62,908 nucleotides of DNA. It comes from Candidatus Obscuribacterales bacterium (GTDB lineage: Bacteria; Cyanobacteriota; Vampirovibrionia; Obscuribacterales; Obscuribacteraceae). Each line of letters opens with the position of its first letter. The first letter of the stretch is position 1. A model generated the notes under the pieces. The model saw only the letters and a program-made list of their open reading frames with translations, had not been told where the DNA came from and did not search any database. The position numbers were made by a program, and so were the translations under genes. Below are positions 34,990 through 43,264 of this stretch, piece after piece. The DNA lies in NCBI GenBank assembly GCA_019746975.1, contig JAIERK010000012.1, positions 1 through 62,908 on the forward strand. Reading direction: 5' to 3'.

Positions 34990-36075
34990 ATGATTCGGAT
35001 ATCCATAGACGCCATGGGTGGTGACCACGCCCCCAGAGAGGTCGTCCATGGTGCTGTACTTGCTGCACTTGAATACAAGATCGCCATTATTTTGGTCGGT
35101 CCCGAGGCAGTAATCAAACAGGAGTTAAATCGTCCTGTCATCAAACAGCTCCTTCAAAATAGAACTCCGTCTGAACTGAATATAACAGTCGTCAATGCGT
35201 CGGAAGTCGTCCAGATGGGCGAGAAGCCGGGCTGGTCGGTTGTAAAGAAAAAAGATTCCTCCATCGTCGTTGCCACAAAGCTCGTCAGAGAAGGCAAAGC
35301 CGATGGAATTGTTGCAGCAGGCTCCACCGGAGCTGCTGCTGTCGCGGCTCAGATCTGTCTCGGCAAAGTGGCTAATATAGATCGCTGCGCGATTGCATGT
35401 ACGATGCCGACGATTCATGCCAAGCCCTGCTTCTTGATCGATGCCGGAGCGAGTGTCGCCTGGGATGCATATCAAATGGTTCAGCTCGGCCTGATGGGAC
35501 ACGTGCTAGCCAAGGGGTTGTACAACATTGAGAAGCCCCGCGTCGGTCTGCTCAACATCGGTACAGAAGAAACCAAGGGTACCGACGTCGTGAAAGAAGC
35601 CTATGAGCTTTTTAAAGAAAGCAAAGAGCTTAACTTCATTGGATTTGTAGAAGGTCGCGACTACCCGATGGGTAAGGTGGATGTCGTCGTGACTGATGGA
35701 TTCACAGGCAACATATCGTTGAAAACCGCTGAAGGCATCGCGAGTATGATGAGCTTTATGCTGCGCGAGGAGCTGATGGGTTCGTTGCAAGGAAAGATTG
35801 CCGGTGTTATTGGTAAATCTGCATTTAAAAACTTGAAGGCACGTGTCGATAAGAATGAATTCGGCGGCGCGCTTCTCGTGGGAATCAAGGGTGTGTGTGT
35901 CATCGCCCATGGTGGCTCCAAACATACTGCCATCAAGAACGCGATTCGAGTGGCGAAAGACATGGTCGCGGCCAATGTGGTTCAAAAAATAGAATCTGTG
36001 TTGAATTCGAACAATGGTTCGACGAATGAATTGACGACTGCCAGAGCCAGCGGCAAGGAGAAGAAGAAAAAGTGA
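34990..36075 (+). CDS. plsX: Phosphate acyltransferase PlsX
   Basis: A 361-aa enzyme that converts acyl-ACP to acyl-phosphate for membrane lipid synthesis. N-terminal IDAMGGDHAPREVVHGA, GKADGIVAAGSTGAA and VDVVVTDGFTGNISLKT are family signatures. The C-terminal tail is Lys-rich. The fabH GTG overlaps its stop by four bases. Confidence 0.97.
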   Translation: MIRISIDAMGGDHAPREVVHGAVLAALEYKIAIILVGPEAVIKQELNRPVIKQLLQNRTPSELNITVVNASEVVQMGEKPGWSVVKKKDSSIVVATKLVREGKADGIVAAGSTGAAAVAAQICLGKVANIDRCAIACTMPTIHAKPCFLIDAGASVAWDAYQMVQLGLMGHVLAKGLYNIEKPRVGLLNIGTEETKGTDVVKEAYELFKESKELNFIGFVEGRDYPMGKVDVVVTDGFTGNISLKTAEGIASMMSFMLREELMGSLQGKIAGVIGKSAFKNLKARVDKNEFGGALLVGIKGVCVIAHGGSKHTAIKNAIRVAKDMVAANVVQKIESVLNSNNGSTNELTTARASGKEKKKK

Positions 36076-37136
36076 AGTTCGCTTGTGGAGCGAAAATCAT
36101 CGGTGTTGGTGCGGGCCTGCCGGTGTCCGTCGTGACCAATAGTGATCTCACGAAGCTGGTCGATACGTCGGATGAATGGATCAAGACGAGAACCGGCATT
36201 AGAGAACGGCGAATAGTCAAGGATAACGAGACCGCGACTGGATTGGCCATCGAAGCTGCCAGGGACGCTCTCGCCTTTGCCGGTATCGCGAGTGATACTA
36301 TCGAGTTAATCATCGTGGCTACGTCCACGCCGGACAATCTCTACCCGTCTACAGCTTGCCAAGTTCAGGGCGCGATTGGAGCCTCTCGGGCAGCAGCATT
36401 CGACATGGAAGCCGCTTGCACTGGAATTGTCTACGCGCTATCCGTCGGTCAGCAATTCATCGGAAGCGGCACTTACAAACGCGTCTTGGTTATAGGCGTC
36501 GACATTCATTCTCGCTTTCTCAATTGGGAAGATCGCAACACCTGTATTCTTTTCGGCGATGGTGCCGGCGCCTTCGTCCTTGAATCTACCGAGCCCGAAG
36601 ACAATGAAATGCTAGGCACGTATCTGCGGGCCGACGGCAATGGCGGACATCTGCTCTGGATTCCGAACACCGGAAGTGCTTACCCGCATGCAGGTGCGGA
36701 TCCGCCTAAAGCAGTCGACCGATATCTGCAGATGAACGGAAGGGCAATTTATGAGTTCGCCGTCAATGCCGTACCTGAAGCGGTTCGCCATGCCACTGAG
36801 ATGGCTGGTATCACTGTTGGTGACATTGACTATATTGTTCCGCACCAGGCTAACATCAGAATTATCAAAGCAGCGGCCGATCGCCTTGGTCTAAAGGAAA
36901 ATCAGCTGATTACGAATGTGGACGAAATGGGGAATACTTCAGCGGCCTCGATACCGCTTGCTCTCTGGCAGGCTCTTGGTCGCGGAAATGTAAAAACGCC
37001 TTCCACGATTTGCTTTGTCGGCTTTGGGGGCGGCTTGACATGGGGCGCCGCCGTGTTCCGTTGGACTGCCGTCGACTCTCGCATCGCGTCGAAGAGTGAG
37101 GTTAACGAAGGCGCCGAGATTGAAGTGGCGCGATAA
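36072..37136 (+). CDS. fabH: Beta-ketoacyl-ACP synthase III
   Basis: A 354-aa enzyme that starts fatty-acid chains from acyl-CoA and malonyl-ACP. The catalytic triad is visible: Cys in DMEAACTGIVYAL, His in IVPHQANIRII and Asn in GNTSAASIPLAL. It starts with GTG 36072 within the plsX stop (GTGA), with AAGGAG upstream inside plsX. About 20 extra residues at the C-terminus compared with typical homologues. Confidence 0.97.
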   Translation: MKFACGAKIIGVGAGLPVSVVTNSDLTKLVDTSDEWIKTRTGIRERRIVKDNETATGLAIEAARDALAFAGIASDTIELIIVATSTPDNLYPSTACQVQGAIGASRAAAFDMEAACTGIVYALSVGQQFIGSGTYKRVLVIGVDIHSRFLNWEDRNTCILFGDGAGAFVLESTEPEDNEMLGTYLRADGNGGHLLWIPNTGSAYPHAGADPPKAVDRYLQMNGRAIYEFAVNAVPEAVRHATEMAGITVGDIDYIVPHQANIRIIKAAADRLGLKENQLITNVDEMGNTSAASIPLALWQALGRGNVKTPSTICFVGFGGGLTWGAAVFRWTAVDSRIASKSEVNEGAEIEVAR

Positions 37137-37181
37137 GTCGTCGGAATCTCTTCAGCTACATCAACCAGGAGTGCTATTCAA

Positions 37182-38144
37182 ATGGGTAAGATTGCATGCT
37201 TGTTTCCCGGTCAGGGGTCCCAGTCCCAAGGCATGGGCCGAGAGCTGTTCGACACGTATCCTGAATGCAAAGAAACATTCGAGCTAATCGATCGCCTGGC
37301 TGGGCGTTCTCTATCAAGTCTTTGTTTTGATGGTCCGGATGCCGATCTCAAGCGGACCGTCAATACCCAACCGGCAATTATGGCAGTCTCACTTGCTGCC
37401 TGGAAAGCATACGAAAAACACGGCGGATCACAACCTGATTTCGTCGCGGGGCACAGCCTGGGTGAGATTACATCGTTGGTGGCAGCTCAGTCTTTGAGCA
37501 TTGAAGATGCGGTAAAACTGATTGCCAAACGTGCGCAGCTCATGGAAGAGTGTCCCAAAGGCGCAATGGCAGCCGTTCTGAAAGTGGCTCCAGATACGCT
37601 AGTCGAGATCTGCTCGAAAGTTAACCGCGAACTTCTTGATGCAGGCAAGAGCGAAGACGAAGCTGTTGTCGTGCTTGCCAACTACAACACAAGAGAACAA
37701 TTAGTCATTTCCGGCAACCCAGATGCCGTTGCCCAGGCATCAAAGCTTGCCAAAGAAGCAGGTGGCAAGGCAATTCCATTGCCTGTCGGCGGTGCCTTTC
37801 ACTCTCCGTTGATGAGCCAGGCTGCTCGTGAATTTGCGAAAGAGTTGGCAAGTGCCAGGCTCAATGATGCAAGATGCGAAGTGGTGCAAAACGTCGATGC
37901 CCGAGGTGCGCGTCAGTCTTCCGACATCAAATTGAAGCTTGAAAAGCAGATGGAAAGCCCAGTTCGCTGGTACGAATCGGTCGAGTATATGGTTGAAAAT
38001 GGTGTCGATACATTTATAGAGATCGGACCCGGAGCGGTATTGACCGGACTCGTCAAAAAGATCAATCCCAATGTACGCATAATCAACGTCTTCGATAGCG
38101 CCAGTCTGAAAGCCGCTCTCGACGGGCACGCCTTGACGCGATAA
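37182..38144 (+). CDS. fabD: Malonyl-CoA-ACP transacylase
   Basis: A 320-aa enzyme that loads malonyl groups onto acyl carrier protein. FPGQGSQSQGMG at the N-terminus, GHSLGE with the catalytic Ser near residue 92, and GGAFHSPLM with the catalytic His near 204. CAGGAG lies nine bases before ATG. The last ~11 codons are the first unit of a tandem repeat that continues into the non-coding DNA, so the C-terminus may be recently altered. Confidence 0.97.
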   Translation: MGKIACLFPGQGSQSQGMGRELFDTYPECKETFELIDRLAGRSLSSLCFDGPDADLKRTVNTQPAIMAVSLAAWKAYEKHGGSQPDFVAGHSLGEITSLVAAQSLSIEDAVKLIAKRAQLMEECPKGAMAAVLKVAPDTLVEICSKVNRELLDAGKSEDEAVVVLANYNTREQLVISGNPDAVAQASKLAKEAGGKAIPLPVGGAFHSPLMSQAAREFAKELASARLNDARCEVVQNVDARGARQSSDIKLKLEKQMESPVRWYESVEYMVENGVDTFIEIGPGAVLTGLVKKINPNVRIINVFDSASLKAALDGHALTR

Positions 38145-38298
38145 GCCAAGCCGCAATCTGTGGAACGCGTTGACTTGATACGTCAAGCCGCGCTCGACGG
38201 ATTGCTTTGGCGAGATAGGTCTAGTCGCTATCGACGGGAATGCCTTGACGGGATAAGCCAAGCCGCTCTCAGCGGAACGCCTTGAAGAGGTAGATCAA
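38112..38298. repeat. Tandem repeat, ~37-38 bp, five copies, starting inside fabD
   Basis: Units start at 38112, 38150, 38187, 38224 and 38262. A consensus unit begins GCCGCTCTCGACGG and continues AACGCCTTGACGNGATANGCCAA. Copies are diverged (roughly 60-90% alike), so the array is old or relaxed. Each unit can form a small hairpin between CTTGAC and a downstream TCAAG-type arm; unit 2 is perfect (TTGAC-N7-GTCAA). A partial sixth unit follows. Confidence 0.8.
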
Positions 38299-38443
38299 GC
38301 CTCTAATTGAAGAGTTTTCCGCGACTTCGGATAGTCTTTGTCAAAAACAAAAGTCAAGCGGATGCCTCTTCGGCGATATAAGGCATACTTATCAAATCAA
38401 AACGGCTCAAATGCACCCGAAAATTAAAGAGAGACCTTATACC

Positions 38444-38506
38444 GCGCGCTGTGAGTACCGCGCGATGTGTGTGCGAGTTAGTGCGCGCGATGTTTGACTG
38501 CGCGAT
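38444..38506. repeat. GCGCGATG short-repeat tract
   Basis: Between fabD and the convergent oxidoreductase gene, CCGCGCGCTGTGAG, CCGCGCGATGTGTG, GCGCGCGATGTTTG and CTGCGCGATGAGC recur at 16-20 base spacing. It is alternating purine/pyrimidine and GC-rich, so it could adopt unusual DNA structure. No gene in 38299-38528. Confidence 0.5.
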
Positions 38507-38528
38507 GAGCTCGTGGTCAGACGATCAC

Positions 38529-39704
38529 TTAGGTCGCTACTGCCTCGTTAACAACCTTTTTTACGGAGCAGCCTCTCTTCTCTAGCTCTTTGAAGAAGAG
38601 CTCTGGGTCAACCGCGATCTCCGGCGCAACAACGCCTTTATGTTTAATCGTTCCATCCACGATCATTTGCGCCACTATGGATGGTGGTACGCCAGTATTC
38701 AGATCTCCAGCCGAGATATTGCGCTTCTTGTCTGCGTGAGCGGTTTCGAGCATTACATAATGGCGATCTTCGCCGTTCTTGCTGCCTTTCACATCAACGC
38801 GCAGAATTTCGCAATCGTCCACACTCGCTTTGACATAAGGGATTTGAGCGATCATGTGTGCCAAGAATTTTCTTGGATGGAACTTGCCTTCAGCGGTTTC
38901 GATCGCTTCTGGTTTGCCGAATCCGAGTTCGACAAACAGTTTGAGTTTCTCATGAAAATCTTGTGGTAGGGCGAGGCGGAAGTAGACGTTCTTCACGCCT
39001 TTGTCTTTGTATGTCATCGGCAAAGTTGCGACTTCAGAGTGCAATGTGAAAATTGCACTCTGTTTTCCTACTGGCTCTGGAAAATCTATAACTTTCTGCA
39101 TGGCAAGCGGGTTGCGGCCTTCTGCAACTCCGTTTTCAAATACCATCGCATCCTTTGTGTATTCGTCAAAAATCGTGTCGAGCATATAGGGCGGATAGAA
39201 CGGATGCGTCGATTCTGTGAAATCACGCGAGCCGCATGCGATATCGATTGTCTCTACTTGATCCAATTCCTTGCATGCTGCCGCTGCCAGGAGATTGGTG
39301 GTACCAGGGGCGGCACCAGTTCCGACGACTGCAACGAGTCCTGCTTTCTCGAACTCAGCATGGAGCGGGAGTTGCTTCATCGTCGTGTGGTAGAGTCCAC
39401 CCAGGTCGAGGTAGGAGCAACCGGCTTTGAGAGCCGCTTTCATTACATCGACATTGAAGTAATAGGGCGTCGAGTTGACCACGCACTGACCCTTTTTCAA
39501 GAGGGCGACGAGGTTCGCTTCGTCTTTGATATCGACCTTCTCGGCTTCTACGTTGGGTCGCTTCAACAGCTCTTGGACACGTTCGTTGCCCTGGATGTTG
39601 AAGTCACCAATAATGATTTTGCAGTCCTTCGCGGTATCGGCCAAGTCTTGTACGATGATCTGCCCCATCGCGCCTGCTCCGCCGAGCACAATAATTGTAC
39701 GCAC
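38529..39704 (-). CDS. Saccharopine dehydrogenase family oxidoreductase
   Basis: A 391-aa NAD(P)-dependent enzyme. Rossmann motif VLGGAGAMGQ at residues 6-15, then NSTPYYFNVDVMKAALKAGCSYLDLGG and GTGAAPGTTNLLAA, typical of saccharopine/carboxynorspermidine dehydrogenase-like proteins. It could act in lysine or polyamine metabolism, but substrate cannot be read from sequence. It is flanked on both sides by repeat arrays and stands alone. Confidence 0.85.
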   Translation of the reverse strand: MRTIIVLGGAGAMGQIIVQDLADTAKDCKIIIGDFNIQGNERVQELLKRPNVEAEKVDIKDEANLVALLKKGQCVVNSTPYYFNVDVMKAALKAGCSYLDLGGLYHTTMKQLPLHAEFEKAGLVAVVGTGAAPGTTNLLAAAACKELDQVETIDIACGSRDFTESTHPFYPPYMLDTIFDEYTKDAMVFENGVAEGRNPLAMQKVIDFPEPVGKQSAIFTLHSEVATLPMTYKDKGVKNVYFRLALPQDFHEKLKLFVELGFGKPEAIETAEGKFHPRKFLAHMIAQIPYVKASVDDCEILRVDVKGSKNGEDRHYVMLETAHADKKRNISAGDLNTGVPPSIVAQMIVDGTIKHKGVVAPEIAVDPELFFKELEKRGCSVKKVVNEAVAT

Positions 39705-39832
39705 AGCCGTCTTGCCTCGTTAGTCGCTCTTACCTATATATGGTCCGATTGGACCCAAGCGCACATATTGTATATCACCAACGAGCTGCTAGTGCGTGTG
39801 GCGCTCGAATAAATGTGTGCTGACTGTCCGCC

Positions 39833-39953
39833 GTCAGCCTCGTGCGACGGGCTTCGCGTACTAAATGTTCCGTAGTCAGCCGCGTGTGCCGAGCCTCGCA
39901 TCTGAACCTTCCGAGGTGAGCGTGCCGGGCACCGCGTGCTGAACTTTCCGATA
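39833..39953. repeat. Tandem repeat, ~38-42 bp, three diverged copies
   Basis: Units begin at 39833, 39875 and 39916 with GT(C/G)AGC, run through a G/C-rich centre (GTGNGCCGGGC..CGCG) and end TGAA-CTTTCCGA. A more diverged unit may precede at ~39788. It lies 130 bases upstream of the saccharopine-dehydrogenase-like gene. Different sequence from the fabD array but similar unit length. Confidence 0.65.
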
Positions 39954-40082
39954 GAAGCGTCACTTCTCAAATTTCGACGAAAAACGCCTAAAGTATTAGC
40001 CACGCTTCTAAAAGATGTCAATGAGTAGCCGCACTTCTAGAAATTGGCTCAAACAGTCGGAAATGTAGAAGTGACACTTCTA
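39953..40082. promoter_or_regulatory. Cluster of AGAAG(T/C)G half-sites
   Basis: Six occurrences of AGAAG(T/C)G or its complement lie in 130 bases: a dyad AGAAGCG-T-CACTTCT (39953-39967), single sites at 40003 and 40032, and a perfect dyad TAGAAGTG-A-CACTTCTA (40066-40082). They look like binding sites for a dimeric regulator, but the regulated gene is not obvious; the nearest start on the matching side is the oxidoreductase, 250 bases away. Confidence 0.4.
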
Positions 40083-40186
40083 TTGTCGTATTCTTAGCGC
40101 TTTTGGCATTCGGAGAGCACTTTGAGAGCTCTTGTCGAGGCTTTGCGCTTCCCGAGCCAGCCGTCCGCGCCGCGTTAACCCGCTAT

Positions 40187-40738
40187 CTAATAGTTCTTCT
40201 GACCGCTGCCGCTCGAATATGAGGCGGTGCCGCCGTTGTTTTGAACTCCGACGTTGGTGTCGACAGCGCCGTAGTTGGGTGTACCGCCATTTTGTCCGGG
40301 CTGGTACACATAGCCTCTTGGCTGTTGTCTCTGCTGTTGTTGCTGTTGTTGGTAATACTGCTGTTGACTGACACGTCGACCGCCGACAGTAATAACGCGC
40401 TGTGGAGTTTGAGCGTAGTCAGGCACTGCGGACTTGAATTTGTCCGGTGCGCCGCCCTGGTAGAAGTTGTCGCCGGATGTGCCGACAGTGCGTCCCCAGG
40501 AGACTCCGGGGAGCATGGCATTGGCTTTCGAGCCGACGCCGCCGGTGATCACGCCTTTGGCCGTATTGTTGATGGCGCCTGTCGGGATGTAGGTACTCTC
40601 GTGCTGGACATATCCGACTGAGCCCTGGTTGATGACACGTGAATTGCCGTAGTTGTAATGGTAATTCTGGGCGCTGACAGGCAATGCCGAAACCGTGAAT
40701 ATGGTGGCGAGGATAGTAACTCTTTCGAAATTTTTCAT
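40187..40738 (-). CDS. Secreted Gln/Tyr/Gly-rich protein
   Basis: 183 aa from ATG 40738, which has GAGAG six bases upstream; an upstream TTG adds four residues. Signal peptide (ILATIFTVSALPVSA, cut before QNYHYN). The mature part is low-complexity, with a tract of Gln and Tyr (QQQYY then ten or more Gln) around residue 130 and Gly/Ser/Asn-rich ends. It may be an intrinsically disordered surface or matrix protein. No family recognised. Confidence 0.7.
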   Translation of the reverse strand: MKNFERVTILATIFTVSALPVSAQNYHYNYGNSRVINQGSVGYVQHESTYIPTGAINNTAKGVITGGVGSKANAMLPGVSWGRTVGTSGDNFYQGGAPDKFKSAVPDYAQTPQRVITVGGRRVSQQQYYQQQQQQQRQQPRGYVYQPGQNGGTPNYGAVDTNVGVQNNGGTASYSSGSGQKNY

Positions 40739-40936
40739 GGCGACTCTCAATCAGACTAATTTGTTAGGAATGGGGCCACAAAGGCAGTTATAACCGAAAA
40801 ATGAACGGCAGGAACAAACGTTCGATATTACGTTCTAGTAAGTTGTGCACAGGTCAAGAATAGCATGATGTCAAGATAAGGCAAGTCAAATTAACCTTCA
40901 ATATCCTCAGTATTTGAATTAAATCTGCTCGGTCTG

Positions 40937-41161
40937 TGGGTTTGCACAGTATTGAGAACAACATTTCGAGGCCTGATTACCATCCAGTCAGTGTCTGCGA
41001 CGTTTTTCGCCGAATGATTTCACGTTGGTGATCATGCCTAACAAGCTCTTGGGTTTGCACAGTATTGAGAACAACATTTCGAGGCTCGATTACCATCCAG
41101 TCAGTGTCCGCTATGGTTCCCGCTGAATCATTACACGTTGATCATGCCTAATAAGGCGTTT
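40937..41161. repeat. Direct duplication, ~114 bp, two copies
   Basis: Copy A 40937-41050 and copy B 41051-41161 share a 36-base identical block from TGGGTTTGCACAGTATTGAG, then GATTACCATCCAGTCAGTGTC and a common end GATCATGCCTAA(C/T)AAG. Differences cluster in the middle. It sits 60 bases before the acetylesterase start, so promoter or operator sequence may be duplicated. The rest of 40751-41218 has no gene. Confidence 0.85.
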
Positions 41162-41218
41162 GGACAGACAATGTTGTCATGATCGCACAGCCGCTCACCG
41201 TTTTGTAAGGAGAAACCT

Positions 41219-42760
41219 TTGAAGATTCACTGCTCCAAGGCTAAGGCTGGTTTTTCATCCATAATTATGGCATTCGTGTTGGCACTATTTGTCTGTCAAA
41301 CGAGTGCCCGTGCAGAGCTTCGAGTCTCCAATCTTTTCGGCGAACACATGGTCATTCAGAGTGGACAGCCTATCCACGTCTTTGGCAGGGCAAAACCAGG
41401 AGATACCGTTGGGGCGAAGATCGGGGAAAGCAAAGGTGTAGCCCAAGTTCAACCGAACGGTGATTGGCACGTCACCATGCCGGCGCTTCCGCCAGGCGGT
41501 CCTTATGAGCTTATAGTGCGTGGTGAGCAGGAAATCAGGGTCAAGGACGTTCTCATTGGCGAAGTCTTCCTATGCAGCGGACAGTCCAATATGGTTATCA
41601 ACCTGGAACATAGCAAGTTGCCGACTAACATCACAGGCGACTCTGAGATTCGGTTTTTCACACCAAAAGAGCGGGTCAATAGAGAGCCGGCCAAGAATGT
41701 TATTGGCTCCTGGAGAACGCTTAACCCGAGCTGGTCGAAGGAATGCCCGGCCCTTCCATATTATTTCGCGATGGAGATGAAGGAGAAGCTCAAGCGTCCG
41801 ATTGGAATTGTCGAGACGGCAGCTACCGGATCTCCGATACAGTCGTGGATGAGTCTTGAAAAGCTTTACTTGATGAAGCAAGGGGAAGGAGTGCTCACGG
41901 AGCTCGATGAGCAGTTCAAACAATATGCGAAAAGACTCGAGACTGGCAGTCAGAGTCAGCAAATCGCGGCAAGCGAATACGCCATTCCGGAGAAGCGTCA
42001 GAAGGCGAGCGGCCTCACTTTGAATTTCCCCGCTACATCTCTCTACAACAGCATGATCGCGCCGATAGCGCCGTTTGGAGTCAAAGGCATCCTGTGGTAC
42101 CAGGGCGAAGCAAATATTTATGAGGCGCAAAACTATCATCGTTACTTCACCAACCTTATTCAGGATTGGAGAAAGGCATGGAATCGACACGACCTTCCGT
42201 TCTATTACGTTCAGTTGCCGCCTGTTGGAGAGAAGTCAATCATCCCTTCCATGGATAGTCTTCTAGCTGAGCTCAGGGAGGCGCAGTCGCGGACCAATCT
42301 TGTTCCCTACACTTATATGACTTGCGCTCTTGATAGCGTGATCAACTCTGCCGAGCCAGATTGGCACTCGTCCGATAAGCGATTGCTTGGACGGCGTATG
42401 GCTCGGGTGGTGTTGGCTACCCAGTTTGAGATGCCGTTTCCGATAAAAGGTCCTACTCTTGATTCCGTCACACTGGAAGGCGACAAACTTAGAATCAAAT
42501 TTCGCAACGCAAATAAAGGTTTGGCTCTGAGAGGCGCTACTGATACGGGATTCGCTATCGCCGGTGATGACAAGAAATACCTCTGGGCTAGCGTGAAGGT
42601 AGAAAATGATTGTCTGTTGGTTTGGAATGATGCGATCAAACAGCCCCGCTATGTGACATATGGTTGGGCTAACAATCCCAACGCCTGCCTGTTTAGTGGC
42701 GACAATTTGCCTGCCGGTCCTTTCCGCTCTAAGGTCGCGACACGGGTTGCGAGTAAGTAG
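41219..42760 (+). CDS. Secreted sialate O-acetylesterase-like protein
   Basis: A 513-aa SGNH-type esterase of the sialate O-acetylesterase/DUF303 family. Signal peptide (SIIMAFVLALFVCQTSARA), a beta domain (LFGEHMVIQSGQPIHVFGRA, GDWHVTMPALPPGGPYEL), the nucleophile block CSGQSNM, GILWYQGEANIYEA and a C-terminal HSSDKRLLGRRMA block with the catalytic His region. It probably deacetylates sugars outside the cytoplasm. Start TTG 41219 is supported by AAGGAG eight bases upstream. Confidence 0.92.
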   Translation: MKIHCSKAKAGFSSIIMAFVLALFVCQTSARAELRVSNLFGEHMVIQSGQPIHVFGRAKPGDTVGAKIGESKGVAQVQPNGDWHVTMPALPPGGPYELIVRGEQEIRVKDVLIGEVFLCSGQSNMVINLEHSKLPTNITGDSEIRFFTPKERVNREPAKNVIGSWRTLNPSWSKECPALPYYFAMEMKEKLKRPIGIVETAATGSPIQSWMSLEKLYLMKQGEGVLTELDEQFKQYAKRLETGSQSQQIAASEYAIPEKRQKASGLTLNFPATSLYNSMIAPIAPFGVKGILWYQGEANIYEAQNYHRYFTNLIQDWRKAWNRHDLPFYYVQLPPVGEKSIIPSMDSLLAELREAQSRTNLVPYTYMTCALDSVINSAEPDWHSSDKRLLGRRMARVVLATQFEMPFPIKGPTLDSVTLEGDKLRIKFRNANKGLALRGATDTGFAIAGDDKKYLWASVKVENDCLLVWNDAIKQPRYVTYGWANNPNACLFSGDNLPAGPFRSKVATRVASK

Positions 42761-42816
42761 GCGCCCGTCGACAAGAAGTTGGCAACATGCGAGCAAAATG
42801 TATCGCCAGGTACATG

Positions 42817-43026
42817 CTAAGCCGCTTTGCGATTGATATCACCTGTGGGGTCATCTACTCGAGAGTCACATAACTCGGTCGGATGTATATCGGATTGGCA
42901 GCTTTTGCGAAATGCCTCCATTAGTAGTGGCATTTTTGGGCTATCAAAACGGGGCTGAAAAGCCTCACTGGGTCCGATAAATGAGTTGCCTTTTGGCGAT
43001 GTGAATTCTTGACGAGCGGTTGCCAT
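42817..43026 (-). CDS. Doubtful 69-aa ORF
   Basis: Frame MATARQEFTSPKGNSF... in an otherwise empty gap. Polar, no motif, no Shine-Dalgarno before ATG 43026. It could be a remnant. A stem AAATGCC / GGCATTT followed by T at 42910-42935 lies inside it and could instead be a weak plus-strand terminator for the acetylesterase gene. Confidence 0.2.
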   Translation of the reverse strand: MATARQEFTSPKGNSFIGPSEAFQPRFDSPKMPLLMEAFRKSCQSDIHPTELCDSRVDDPTGDINRKAA

Positions 43027-43175
43027 GAAGCGCCAGCGGTGCTGGTTTTACAGATTCCTAACAGTTGTATTTTGGGTGACCATGGCTTAAACAATTAACG
43101 TTTTTTAATGAGCCTTGTTTTGTGGCCCACAGCCACTTTTACGAAATCCGATACTGATCACACCAAATTCGATGT

Positions 43176-43219
43176 TTTACACGTACATCGTGCTGGAATA
43201 TTTAGGCTATGATTCCAGC
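43176..43219 (+). promoter_or_regulatory. Promoter with flanking dyad for the SLH gene
   Basis: TTTACA (43176-43181), 17 bases, TATTTA (43199-43204). An inverted repeat GCTGGAA-N14-TTCCAGC (43192-43219) straddles the -10, as an operator would. The leader to the start codon is about 50-55 bases. Confidence 0.5.
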
Positions 43220-43264
43220 GTTAGAGACTGTTAGATTAGGTCATTGCAAGGGAGTGATTACTAT

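Noticed and set aside
38112..38298. CRISPR array
   Set aside because: Units are contiguous and diverged throughout, with no unique spacers and no cas genes.
39833..40082. CRISPR or integron attachment array
   Set aside because: No constant repeat with variable spacers and no integrase nearby.
40183..40621. Overlapping Leu-rich and Ser/Thr-rich frames over the Gln-rich gene
   Set aside because: Shadows of the CAG/CAA repeat in other frames.
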